Assembly (NCBI GenBank): GCA_964035795.1
Contig: OZ038320.1
Location: forward strand, 14,370,030-14,434,029
DNA: 64,000 nt
From: Pterobdella sp. o SKG-2022
Lineage: Eukaryota; Annelida; Clitellata; Hirudinida; Piscicolidae
Direction: 5' to 3'
Position 1 is the first letter of the stretch. Each line of letters begins with the position of its first letter. The position numbers and the translations under genes were made by a program. Below the pieces are notes generated by a model that had not been told where the DNA came from, did no database searches, and was given only the letters and a program-made list of their open reading frames with translations. Shown piece by piece: positions 1 to 12,256 of this stretch.

Positions 1-140
1 AACAACAAGGGTGAGTGAAGACAAGAAAAAATGAAGACAACAAGAAAAAGTAAAAACAACAAGAAAAAGTGAAGACAACAAGGGTGAGTGAAAACAACAA
101 GGCGTAGTAAAAACAACAAGGGTGAGTGAGGACAACAAGG
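1..140. repeat. Minisatellite, ~20-bp purine-rich unit
   Basis: Seen directly: diverged tandem copies built from the words GTGAGTGAAGACAACAAGG and AAAAAGTGAAGACAACAAG fill the first 140 bases. The array probably continues to the left of the window edge. No coding role is suggested; units vary by substitutions such as AAAACAACAAGG. Confidence 0.8.
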
Positions 141-1436
141 ATGGACTCAAATGCTCCTTTCTAAAGTATTTATTTTACTCATCACATCGAATGATACATA
201 TTTCCAAATAAATCTTGCAAATATTGTTTTTAATAGCATTTAGAGGTATAATTTTATTTCTGTTTCATTAGAATACATGAGTTTTTGTTGGTCTAGTCAC
301 AATTAATAAAAACCGTTATATAACTTAAACCAGGATCTCATATTGATGTCCTTAACGTCCTCAACTACGATCCAATATTATGAAAATAATGAAAACATGG
401 AAACAGTGTTGAAAAGGGGAAATGAAACGTTAAAAATAATAATATATTAAAAATTAAATAAATGCTTGCCAAAATGGGAATAATAGGAACAATCATAAAG
501 CGACGGGAGAATATTTGATAATTATATGCCCTGACCGAATGTCAGAGCAATTGACCAGACTAATTATTATTTTTATTATTATTACTTTCTTGAGTTTCTA
601 AAACTTTATTGAAAAAATTATATGTTGTGATTTTTTTAACATTTGTGATGATCACAACACATTATCAACTGGACACAATGCTCATTTTGATATAGTTATA
701 TCAAAATGCAATAAGTAGAACAATCTTAATTTTATGCAAATCACCATCCGCCCAAAATTGAAGAATATTTGATAATTATATTATAAGTATAAAAATATTC
801 GTTTAATTTAATCAATTATTCTTTTTAAATATTCAATTTGAATTACATTTCATGCAAACGTCAAAAACAAACAGGGTTACAAAGAGCGTTCGCGACTTCA
901 CAAACACCTGTCTTAGAAGAACCTTCGGTATAAGTATTATTAACAATGGCCTATTGAACCGTACAAAGCAAAACTGATACAAAAAGCTTTTTCAACAAAG
1001 GGTAGAGGAATAGGTCATACGCTCTAAAAACCCTTCGACAACATTGCTGAACAAGCACTTAAATGGTGACGTCTGTCTTTCACAGTGAAAAGCCCTAACT
1101 GATTGATATATCAGAGCATTGGTTCAAAAAAAATTTGAAAGTTTTTATGCTTTTTGTCTGCATTTTAAACATAATCGAAAACCAATCTAAAATCTTTATA
1201 ACACAAAAAAGATGTGGCATAAATTGTAGGGATGGCGTGTTCATGACAACAGCTTGGAAAGTTGTTGTCGTGGTTAGTTTTTATTCACTTCAACTTAAAC
1301 TTATTAAAAGGGCAGGTAATGGTCCCTATGGAATAGTGGTCTGTGAAACCAATCAGTTGCGCAACCGAAACCCCATTTAAGGACAATTGAATGGTCAACG
1401 TACTAACTTCTTTTTGTTGACGTAAAATAACCGGCA
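141..1436. other. Intergenic stretch, no gene recognised
   Basis: AT-rich sequence without a splice-consistent or conserved reading frame. A less AT-rich patch at about 880-1380 has short open frames on the + strand, but none matches a family I recognise. It could be the decayed end of a mobile element. Confidence 0.4.
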
Positions 1437-1442
1437 ATCAAT

Positions 1443-1543
1443 ATAATAGAAACAAACACTATGGTTTATTGATAAACTTAATACACGAAGCTTTTCGTAA
1501 GAATATCTTACATTATACCTTACATAGTGTTTGTTTCTATTAT
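1443..1543. repeat. Small inverted-repeat element with GAAGCTTTTCG core
   Basis: Two 21-base arms (1443-1463 and 1523-1543) are exact reverse complements containing AGAAACAAACACTATG. The interior holds CGAAGCTTTTCGTAAG (1487-1502) followed by CTTACATTAT. The words TAACTTCTTTTT occur just outside both ends (about 1403 and 1546), like a flanking direct repeat. The same core recurs near 4561, 50592, 33617 and, diverged, 12565, but with other flanks. Confidence 0.6.
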
Positions 1544-1569
1544 GTTAACTTCTTTTTCTTCTATCCATC

Positions 1570-3300
1570 TTGAACGGATGATGATGTTTCTAAGATGGCT
1601 TGCTAAACCTATTCTGGATAGGCAGATCTTACTGCATTCAAAACAGATCCAAACGTTTTGTGCGGCTACACTTACTTTTTTGTCTTTTGAGATGCTTGTT
1701 TAAAACCTCTGTTTGCTTTTTTCCCTCAAATGTCTTAACTCCCTCTTTGATAGCGTTTTTCTAACAAAATCGATCGTTTGCCAGGTTCTCCCACTCAGCT
1801 GGGTATACTACAGTTCTTCATTGTTCTATGATAGACATCTTTGAAGCTCAAACGTTGACTTCCTTTCTTTTTAGTACCAGTGGATAGTTGGCTGTACAGA
1901 ATATCTTTTGGAAGTTTCCCATCAGGCATTTGGACAGCATGACCCACTCAATTTAATTGCGCAGCCAAAACTAAAAATGAAACGACATAAATTTTTAAAT
2001 TTGAAATTCTATCTTGCTATTTTATCGACATGAGATGCCTTAGTTGGCACTGTTGCAGTTGGTCAAACGGTCGCAGTTGTTTCCGATAGGAACTGCAGGT
2101 TTCACAGACGTATAAAACTAGAGACAACTGTTGCTTTGTAGACTTTTAGCTTAGTGGATAGTCTGATGCTTTGAGACCAAATACGGCTTCTTAGTTTTTC
2201 AAAAGAAACACAGGTTTTTTTCATCCTGGATTCTATTCCCTCATCTAAGAAGGATGTTGAGTTAATCACACTGCCCAAATAGATAAACTTCTAAACCCCT
2301 TCAAGTTCATTAAACCATTGAAAACTGATGAGGTTGGATTACTGAGTCTTAAACTATATCGATGTAAGACTACAGTTTTTTAAAGCTGATAATAAAACCA
2401 AATTTTTTCAGCAGCTGAAGTGAAACAGTTTGTGGTTTTTTATAGTTTTTTCAGAAAATGAGCAACCAGAGCAGAGTCGTCTGCAAACTGGTATTTTCAA
2501 ACTAGAACTTTTCTGTGTTTGGTTCAAGCTTTGAGTCTTGGCAAACTTAAGAGCTTACCATTGGTTCTTGTTTGAATCCAAATTTCAGCCATTGTATTTT
2601 TGAATACAACTTTAATTAGTGATGCAAAAAAGAGTCCAAAAAAGGTAGATGCTAATAAACATCTTTGCTTTACACCGTTGTTTAGGAAAAAAAAATCTGA
2701 TAGCTCGTTCTCCACGATTATCTGACCTTTCGTGCCATCAGAATTGTTGAGTAATGTTGGTCAGACGTGGGAACAAACGAGTTTTGGCAATAGTTTCTAT
2801 AGTCCTCTTTTGTTCACAGAATCAGAAACTTTAGTAAGGTCTACAATTATGGCATAGAGGTCTTTCTTCTGTTCATGCTTTTTTCTTGCAGTTGTCTTAG
2901 CGAGAATCTTATGTCGGTCATCTTGCGACTTGCTCTGTATTTACACCAACTTTATGATAAGCTGTTGTCGCTTTTATCAGCTAGCAAGCAATAGAGTATA
3001 ACCTTCGCTAAACACTTTTCTGCTATAGATAGAAGGGAAATGCCACGGTAATTATTGCAATCCCTTTTGTCAACTTTATTTTTGTAGATAGGGACAATTA
3101 AGGCATCTTCGAGATCGCTTGGTATCTGTTCTGTCAGCCAGCTTCTTGTAAACAAGTATTGCAAACAGCGTTCCAACGTTCGACCTTCATGCGGGTAAAT
3201 CTCAGTTCCAATACAGTCAAGGCCTGGTTTCCAAGAGACCTGTGTTTCCCCATCTGGGTGATCTTCCAAGTCTCCGTGAAGTATCAGAAGCAATAAAACA
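1570..3300 (-). mobile_element. RTE-like LINE remnant (reverse transcriptase)
   Basis: Read on the - strand, a broken reverse transcriptase is visible in order: DALIVPIYKNKVDKRDCNNY then RGISLLSIAEK (about 3015-3140), a KKDLYAIIVDLTKV-like segment (about 2850), VKQRCLLASTF (about 2660), FADDSALVAH (about 2465-2500), and the C-terminal QDRISNLKI and RWxGHAVQMPDGKLP-type segments (1890-2030). These are hallmarks of RTE-type non-LTR elements. Many stops and frameshifts show it is dead. The 5' end is inverted into a palindrome at 3241-3380. Confidence 0.8.
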
Positions 3301-3380
3301 CATGAATAAAAAAATTCATGTGTTTTATTGCTTCTGATACTTCATGGAGACTTGGAAGATCACCCAGATGGGGAAACACA
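3241..3380. repeat. Palindrome at the 5' end of an RTE remnant
   Basis: Arms 3241-3307 and 3314-3380 are 67-base reverse complements with one mismatch (CCGTGAAG against CCATGAAG), separated by six A residues. The left arm is part of the reverse-transcriptase reading frame on the - strand and the right arm is a flipped copy of it. A 5' inversion during LINE integration or a snap-back replication event would produce this. Confidence 0.9.
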
Positions 3381-4516
3381 GATCTCTAGGAAATTTTGTC
3401 TAAAACTTTGCTTGGAAAGATTCCGGATCTATAAAGAAGCTCTTTAAAATGTTTTTGTCACCTTTTTGATACCTCAGCTCTTCCGGATAATATAAAAGCG
3501 TTTTTCTTATGGAGAAATTGGAAAGTTTATAAATACATTATGTTAATTTTACTGAATTATTTTTGAAAAAAGCTAATCAACAATGAATAATTGGCAAAAA
3601 TAGAAATGGGTAGGATTATATTTAACGATAAATAATAAAATAATTTAAAAATTGAAATAAAAATTAAACTTATCTTTTATATCTTATTTTAACTTATTTA
3701 ACTTTTTGAAATCATGAAAATTTTCTTTAAAAAATTACCAATATTTTGAAATTAATAAACACATTATTTAAACTATAACTTAGTTTCAGTTTTCACATGT
3801 AGTTATGATTATTACCATAAAATATTGCTATATTTTATGCTGTAAAATTGAATGAGTTACATTAAAAAAATTTCAAGTCTTCTTTTATTTAGAACATGAC
3901 TTATTTGTTAGTTACTTCATCTAAAAAATATAACTTTAATGAAAGTTTGAGTGAAAAATAGTTTATATGGTGAAGTAGAAAGAAAAAACTATTAAAAAAA
4001 TGCTAAAGTTTTGTCATTATCAGATATTAATAAAAAAAGTAACTTACTTATGAGCTTTTATGAAATTTTATAAAAAAAACGAAGTAAAATTTAAGTTTTA
4101 TACAAACTGAAATAAAATCACAAGTTTTGTTTGCCCGTTCTCATCAAGACCACATGTTGCTTCACCATTTACGCCACATTCACATGGGTGTCTAATGTAC
4201 AACTAATTGCGAACTCTTGGCGAAAATTAACTTTGTGGACTGAAAACAGTTTTTTAGGCAATAAAATAATTGGTTTCCTGGAAGTTAAAAGTTGAGCTTC
4301 AAAGCAATCTTCAGCTGTAAGAATTGGGGCTAGACGCAGACATGTAGTCTAACAGTAGAACAAAAGCAAGGATACTTTCATGTAACCTTTGAAAATTTAA
4401 CAACTACAAAAAAACTCATTGTTATATAAAAATTTTTGAATCACAATTTTCCAAAATAATTCTAAAGTTAAAAATTCTTTTTAAGCTAACAAAGTCATTT
4501 TAATCTTTAAATTCCA
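3381..4516. other. AT-rich flank upstream of ADAM10-like gene
   Basis: No conserved reading frame is seen. The promoter of the ADAM10-like gene should lie in or near this stretch or up to 4884, but I could not identify a convincing core promoter by eye. Confidence 0.4.
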
Positions 4517-4645
4517 AATACTGAAAATTATTTGAACACTGAAGGTAATTTTATTATGTACAAAGCTTTTCGTTAACAAAGTAACATTATCAAGTACGTT
4601 AAAATTCAAGGACCTACCCATAGTGTTCAAATAATTTTCAGTATT
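4517..4645. repeat. Second small inverted-repeat element with GCTTTTCG core
   Basis: Arms 4517-4540 and 4622-4645 are 24-base reverse complements (AATACTGAAAATTATTTG and onward). The interior has CAAAGCTTTTCGTTAA (4561-4576) and TAACATTATCAAGT, resembling the interior of 1443-1543, although the arms are unrelated to those arms. Confidence 0.6.
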
Positions 4646-4884
4646 TACTTTGGCTAAAGAAGATTATTATGAAATTCCAAATAGTTGGTCTTTTTTACTT
4701 TTCAATATTTTGTTTAAAATGAACTTAAAAAAACAATTATTTGTGTAAATTAATTCAATATATTAGTTTTCCTTGTTAAAATATTTTTACATCAACTAGG
4801 CGCTTCAAAATTTTGAAATAATTTAGACATTGCTTTTAAATATCATTTTTGTTATAATAATAGGTAGTGATTGTTTTAAGAATA

Positions 4885-6155
4885 ATGTTGTTTTTTTTAA
4901 TTTTTTTGTTTGTTCATGTTTTTTCAGGTAAGATTTAACCTATTATTTTAAGTTTCAAAGTTTTTAAAGATCAAATCAAATGAATCTCTATCATTATTCA
5001 TGGCTGCGAAAGTTTCAAAAGGAAATAAATTTGCTTGTTTTATATCTTAACGTCAAATTTAAAGATATTTGGATTGAAAACTCAATATTATATTACATAA
5101 ATATTTTAACTGACTTGAGGTTGTCATTTGATCATATTCATTAGATTATTATGTCCTTAATTGGTCATAAAATTTTTTTGGAATAAATTTGTTTTTCTTT
5201 TAGACTTATAAATGTATTTTTTGCAAAGTTTTTTTTTTTAGATTATGAATCATTTAAACATTTGATAATCAAACTGAAAAATCTGGCGAAACCCATCTAT
5301 AGCCAAGAACTTATAACCATAAACCGAAATTTTTATTTTTTCCAAAAAATTAATCAACAAATTTTATAGAATCTTATAATATTAGAGTCAAATTCCATAC
5401 ATAAGATATGAAGGGACAACCCTGTTGTAATTATGATTCATGAAAGATACATATAAATCTTTGAAATTTGTCTATCATTTTTTTGGTGCTTATTATTATA
5501 TTTAATTTTGATATCTACATTTATTTTTTTGGAATGAAATTTGATTCAATACTTTTCTTCTGCTTAGAAAAATGAGCAAAAACAAGATAATTTAGATAAT
5601 CATAGATTTTTAAAAATTAAAAAAAATACTTTGTCAAGTTTATTTAATATTTCCAATACATACCTTGGTTTTACATTACACAAAGCAATATCAAGGTTCA
5701 TTCAAATTAAACCCTTCAGAAACTCGGTTAAATGATTTCATACAACATTATGAGCCTCTTGATTACTCCTCTCTCACACTGCATCAGTCACACACCAGAC
5801 ACAAAAGATCTCCAGATAAGCCTATCACACTCTCTTTCAACACCTCTAATAGGTGCTGCTATCATTCTCATCATGTAGCATTCAATGTAGTTTACAATCA
5901 CATACCACACTAAGATATTTAATATTCAAGTTCATTTCAAAGTTATTTTTTTAAAAAAACAATCAAATAAGATTTTAATGAAACTGCACTTGTAACAACC
6001 AGACCACACCAATTCTTATGTTTACAGGGTATTCACACTGAAGCTAGTGAGAGATGACAGCATTTTTGGTGCAGGGGCTCAGTCCATGAACCCAGATGGC
6101 ACTCTCCAGCATTTCCAACCTACACACATTTATAAAGGGGTAGTTTTAGGTATGG

Positions 6156-6229
<74 letters not shown>

Positions 6230-8180
6230 TTATTTATTTGTTTATTTAATATCGCTGTTATAATAATAATATCGCTGTTTTGCCTAAAAAAGACAATAGC
6301 CAACCATGACTATTAGATATCAAGATAGATAGATAGGTACCGAGATTTTAAATTCGGTTTAATCCCCACTATACCGAGGGTGGCCAGATTTACTCTATTT
6401 ACAAATAATTTTTTACAATTTTATTTATTCCTAATCTCCATTTCTTCCTATCCAACGCATCTTTCTCTGTCAAGCCAGCTTTACTAACTTCAAAAACTAT
6501 TTTGTTATTTCACTTAACTTTTGGCCTACTCTTTTTTTTTAAACCATCAATTTTAAAAGTGAGTGTTTTTTTCAAAGCATTCCACTCATCGCTCATTACA
6601 TAACCAAACCATCTTACACTGCTAGCTTTAGCTGAAGCCTATAAAGTTTCTTTTAAACACATTCTTTTCAGAATATCCAACTCATTTTGTCTAAGACACC
6701 AAACTTCACTCCCAAATAGCATTGTTGATCTAACACAGCTTGAATAAATTCGTTCTTTTATTTTGAAAAAAAATCTCTTAGATAATGAAATATCTCTACA
6801 TTCCTTAAACTCCGTCCAGCCCGATCTCATATTTGCAGTGACAGCCTTCTCGTAATTTCCGCTAGAATCTACTTTACTTCCCAAGTACAGAAAAGAATGC
6901 GCCGTCTCAATGCCATCGCATGAAGATTCTACAGATTGTGCACAGAAGTCCGTGCTACTTTTGCATTTAAGACATATGAAATTCTTAGTTAGCTTTGCAG
7001 ACACTTGAAATCTGTGCACATCTAGCATAGATCCAGGATTTACATTCATTGGCTTTTTGCACATCCTGGTTCCACCACCAAGTTTCACCGGGCTGAGGCC
7101 TACCTCTACTCACTTCACAAACTTTTTCAGCAGCTTCTAGAACAGAAGTTTTATGTTTCAACCATGCATTTCGTTCATCGCATCTATCATACAAAACTCC
7201 AATTTTTTTGAGAATTTTGTCTTAATATCTTCATTCAAAAGTTTCCACACTTTTGTGCGATATTCTTTTTCAGCACAGCTACTTCAGGCATTTTTTAGCC
7301 ACATTCCGTTTGAAATTACCTTTAAAAGCTTATGCTGAATTACCCTAGCATCATTCAAAAACTTCTCATGCTTGGTCGGAGAAACACAACGTCGAAAAAT
7401 TATCTTACTCCACTCCATCTGAGCTGTTGCTTGGAAACTAGGACTTTGGTGCTACAGATATTTGCCATTTCAAGTATTTTGGTGTCGCTGATGTGCATCT
7501 GCCATTTTATGCCCAAATTCTTACGCAGACACTGTTGGTGAAAACGCTCAAGTTGTGTCAGGTGCCTGCTATATGTAATCCAAGTTTCACTAGCATAAAG
7601 AAAGACAGTTAGAACACACGCATTATAAACTTTAACCTTCATGCGTTTAGAAATACCATGGCGACTCCAAAGACGCTTATGCAAGATGCCAAATGCTTGG
7701 CTGTCTTTGCTTATTCTCAAGATAAAAATCAACTTCTCTGGACAGCCTAACTTTCCAGGAATCAACCAAAGAGTTTCACGGTTCACTGTGTCAAAGGCCT
7801 TAGTGAGGTCAATGAACACTTGAAAAAGATCTTTGCGCTGTTCTTGACATTTTTCTTGCAGTTGTCTGATTGTAAATATCATATCAACTGTTCCTAGACC
7901 ACTTCTAAACCCACACTGGGATTCTGGCTAAACATTATCGGCAATGTGAAGATTATAAATGTGAGACAAATATATAATTCACGTGGGCAAAGCTGCATTT
8001 GACAGACCTGCCTAGCGTAATACAATCCACAGCGGTGCACTATTCTTAGAAAAAAACAGTTAAATGATGCAAAAGAGAAGCGAATGAGACGCAAAGCTGG
8101 AGGAGTTCTACCAGACAGACTCCTACTCATTGGTGCCAAATTTGCGGAAGAGGCTTCCTCGTGCGACTTGGACTGTTTAA

Positions 8181-8219
<39 letters not shown>

Positions 8220-11200
8220 GTCAGCTAACTCGCTATAAAGGATGTCCTTCGGGAGTCTACCATCCTTCATGCACCTAACATGACTTAACCATCGTAACTA
8301 CCTTTTTTTATTATTATTATTATTTATTATTTGTAGGGCGCACAGTTTGCAAACTAGGTTTGCTGCAGAGGCGCTGCTCTAATCAGAAGGGCTATGAGAG
8401 AGAAATTTGGTTATAAAGATGCGTCTTTAAACGCTTGCGAAAAACTTTAAGAGAAGGTGAAAGACGGAGATTAAGTGGAAGAGGGTTCCATAACTGAGAG
8501 GCGATATGCGAAAAGGAGCGATATAAAAAAGAGTTAGAAGAGACAGGCTGAATGTAGCCATAAACCAGAGTTCGAAGACCCGAGAGACTCAGGAGGCTGT
8601 CTAATGGAAAGACGGTCATATAAATAAGCCGGCTGATTAAAATACAAGGTGTTAGCGGTGAGCCATAGCAACTTGAACTGGGCTCTTAGTACGACCGGCA
8701 GCCAATGAAGGCGATCGAGACAAGTGCAAGATGAAGAATAGTAGTCGGCTTGAAGAACGGTTTTAGCAGCACAATTTTGGAGAGATTGCAACTTAGAAAT
8801 AAGACAGTTCGGGAGTCGACAAAGAAGAGAGTTACAGTAATCAATCCTTGAAAGAACTAAAGAGATGATCAGAGCAACGGCAGTGTCAAAGGGTAGGAAC
8901 TTGCGTGCCTGTCTGATCGCATGGAGATGAAAGTTGGATGCTTGTATGACCTGAGAGACAAAGTGTGTAAAGTTGAGTCTAGAATCAAGAGTTACACCTA
9001 GTATCTTCAGTTTGGACGTTACGGAAAGAGTAGTGCCGTCAAAGATAACTTCAGTGGGAAGATTGGATTTGGAAAGGAGTATGGGACTGCCGACAAACAT
9101 CACTTCGCTTTTGTTAGGATTCAACATGAGGTGATTGTTAGAAAACCAAAGATTGAGCTCAGTGATGCATTCAGATATCTTAGTGAGGCTGGGATGAGGA
9201 TCAAGGTAAGAGGCACCTGTAAAGAGAGTAATATCATCAGCAAACTGATGATATAGAACGTCGTGCTTCTGTATGACCTCGCTAATAGGAGAAGTATAAA
9301 GAGAAAAGAGTATGGGCCCAAGAACAGAACCTTGAGAAACACCAAAACGAAGGGAGACAGGGGTAGAAGAAGAGCGGTTTATTTTAAAAAATTGCTTGCG
9401 TTCGGAGAGATAGGACTGAAACCAGAATAAAGCAATACCAGAAATGTGAAAGTAGTTTTCAAGGATATGCAGCATATTTGGATGATTAATGGTGTCAAAA
9501 GCTGCTGAAATATCTAAAGACACTAAGACGGCCGCAGACCCGGTAGCACAGATATTGCGGAGGCTGTCAGTGATGTACAAAAGTGCAGTTTCCGTTGAGT
9601 GATGAGAGAGATACGCCGACTGGAAAAGGTTGAAGTTACGCAGTACAGAAACATGAGAGGATAGTCTCTTGAGAACAACCCTTTCTAAAATTTTTGAGAT
9701 GGTGCTGAGGTTTGAAATTGGACGATAATTGGATGGTTGCATGGGGTCTGGGTTATATTTTTTCAGTAAAGGGGTTACCTGCGCCGTTTTGAATGAAGTT
9801 GGAAAAATACCCTGTGAAAAGGAAAGAGCAGAAAGTTTGCATATAATGGAGGCGAAGATGCCGGAAAACTGCTTCAGCAGGAAAACAGGGATTATATCTA
9901 AAGGTGAGGATTTATTTGGGAGGGAATTGATCAATTCGATGATTTCGTCAACACTAGGAGGTGAGAAAAATAAGAGATTTGATTGGTCACTGTCAGTTAA
10001 GGAAGGCTGACGGGGATGATTAATGATCGGTAACGAGCTATGAATCAACTCAATCTTAGTCTTGAAAAAAGTGCTAAAGTTTTCAACAAAAAGATCATAT
10101 TCCGCAGGAGTCCGGGGAGGAAGTGGAGGAGACCTGTGAAGTACGGAGTTCGCCGTTTTCCAAAAGGCTTTGGAGTTAGGTGTCGCTGAAGATAGCGACA
10201 GATTAAGATAATCAGCACGTGACTTGTTAATGGCGGCGCGGGCGAGTTTACGTGAAATACGGAATTTTTGTAAAAGATCGTCAGGGACTTGCACGCAAAG
10301 CTTTCGGATACGGGATATCATTCTCTCGATTTTCCTTCTTCGGCGTTTGGCAGAGAGAGCATTTTCAGACAGATGAAAGTGTGAATGTAAGCTGGGGCGA
10401 ATAGAATGACGGCGTAAAGGAGCATGAGAATCCATCAGCGAAAGAAACAATTTGTCCATGGAACTAACAAAGTCATCAACCTTAGAGATTGGAGAATTAA
10501 TAAGTAAATCGCTTATAAAATTGACATCCTTTCCAAAGCCGGCCAAGTTGAGATTCCTGAAAGACCGAGAAGTGACACGATGAGGTGAAAGGTGGGGCCG
10601 TACGAGGTTAAGACGGCACGAAATGAGGAAATGATCAGATTCAAAAATTTCGCTGACGGTCAGAAATAAGATGAGAGAGAGAAACCGGTGTGATAACAAG
10701 ATTGAGAGTATTGCCAAGCCTGTGAGTTGGAAAGTTAATATGCTGCATCAAACCGTGCTCTCGCAAAAGAATATTAAGGGGATTATCAAGGTGATGACAA
10801 TTAGGGGTATTAAAATCTCCAGCCATTATGAAATGATTGAATGTCGAAGAAAGAAAATAAAGATGAGCTGTGAGTTCACGAATAAAATTACTTGAGTAAG
10901 GGGGGCGGTAAATAACAGAAATGGTTAAGGAACGTGCTAGGAAAGAGGCTTGGGCAGTTAAGGCTTCAAAAGAAGAGTGTATTTCAGATTTTACAAGTGT
11001 CAGTTTAACGGAGTTGGAGGAAATCAAAGAAATACCACCACCGTGCTTTCCACTAGAACGATGAGAATGTAGAACATGGTAACCTGGGAGAACAATGTCG
11101 TATTTTGTGACATTGTCGGCATCTTCTGGGATCCACGTTTCAGTCAGTGCAAGGATATCGAAACAGTGAGTGGAGATCGCGTCCAGGATAAGAGTGGATT

Positions 11201-12198
11201 TGTTGCGAGTGGAACGGGGATTGAGAAGGCCAAACTTCACAGAAGGAGATGGATTTTGAGGGTGCATGAGTAAGGCAGGCCTTCATTGCCAGGCCGTACG
11301 CCCCATCTTAAGTCGCACTTGTTGCTTATACACCGGACAAGAAGAGGATGTGGTGACATGGTCATGACAAGGGCGATTCGATCTAAAGCAAGGAACACAG
11401 AAGGGAGGAAAAGAGCTAGAACAGTTGTCAGACGGATGGTTTTTGTCACAGTGCTCACATACTCTAGGATTGTGGCATTTAGATATATTATGGCCATAAG
11501 TCTGGCAATTCAGACATCTAGTAGGGTGAATACGGGAGTGGAAAGGAAATCTACCAAAAGGGAGATTCTTGGAATTGATCAGCGTGAGAAAAACAGTGCT
11601 TGGAACTTGGATAAGCCAATCACGGGTAGAAGGATTTCGTTCGTTAGACCTCTGTCTGAAGGCACGGAGAGCGCTGGGATGAGCAGATGGAAAAAGGAGA
11701 TTGAGAGAGGTCTCCAGTTCTTTATCCGAAACCCATGTCGGTAGACCCAGAACAGTGATTGTTGGGTTTAAAAGAATTGGGTCGTGGAGGCGGATGTTGG
11801 GAAGAGAGGAAAGAAAAAGTTTTAGCAGTGAAAACATGCTTTCTGTTCTTGCCTTCTTTAATAACTCCTTATTCAAATGCGATCTTGCCATGAGATGCTC
11901 AAAATTATTTTTAAACAATGAAAGTGGAATGCATTTAGTCTGGCTTCTTGACGCGCATACAAGGTCCAGCTCTCGCTTCCATAAAAGAGAGTACTAAGAA
12001 CGCATGCTTTGTATACATCCATCTTTGTTGAAATGGTAAGAAGAGAATTTTTCCAGACCTTTTTTAATGGGCCATTCTTGAGTTGATCTCATTTTCCAAG
12101 ACCAGCTTGTTAGTATTTGTGCTTAAGTAAACAAACTTTTCAACAACTTCAAGCATGTGACCTCTAATGCAAATATTGGAATAGAGCTAGTATTTCGT

Positions 12199-12256
<58 letters not shown>

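Noticed and set aside
6047..6316. Long open frame through the (TA)n tract (polymeric Tyr-Ile), and similar frames at 12157-12534 and 58045-58230.
   Set aside because: They are translations of dinucleotide repeats; at 6047 and 12157 only the first or edge part is a genuine ADAM10 exon.
9729..10010. + strand frames of 60-150 codons across 9.7-11.9 kb.
   Set aside because: They are antisense shadows of the CR1-like ORFs, which carry recognisable motifs on the - strand.
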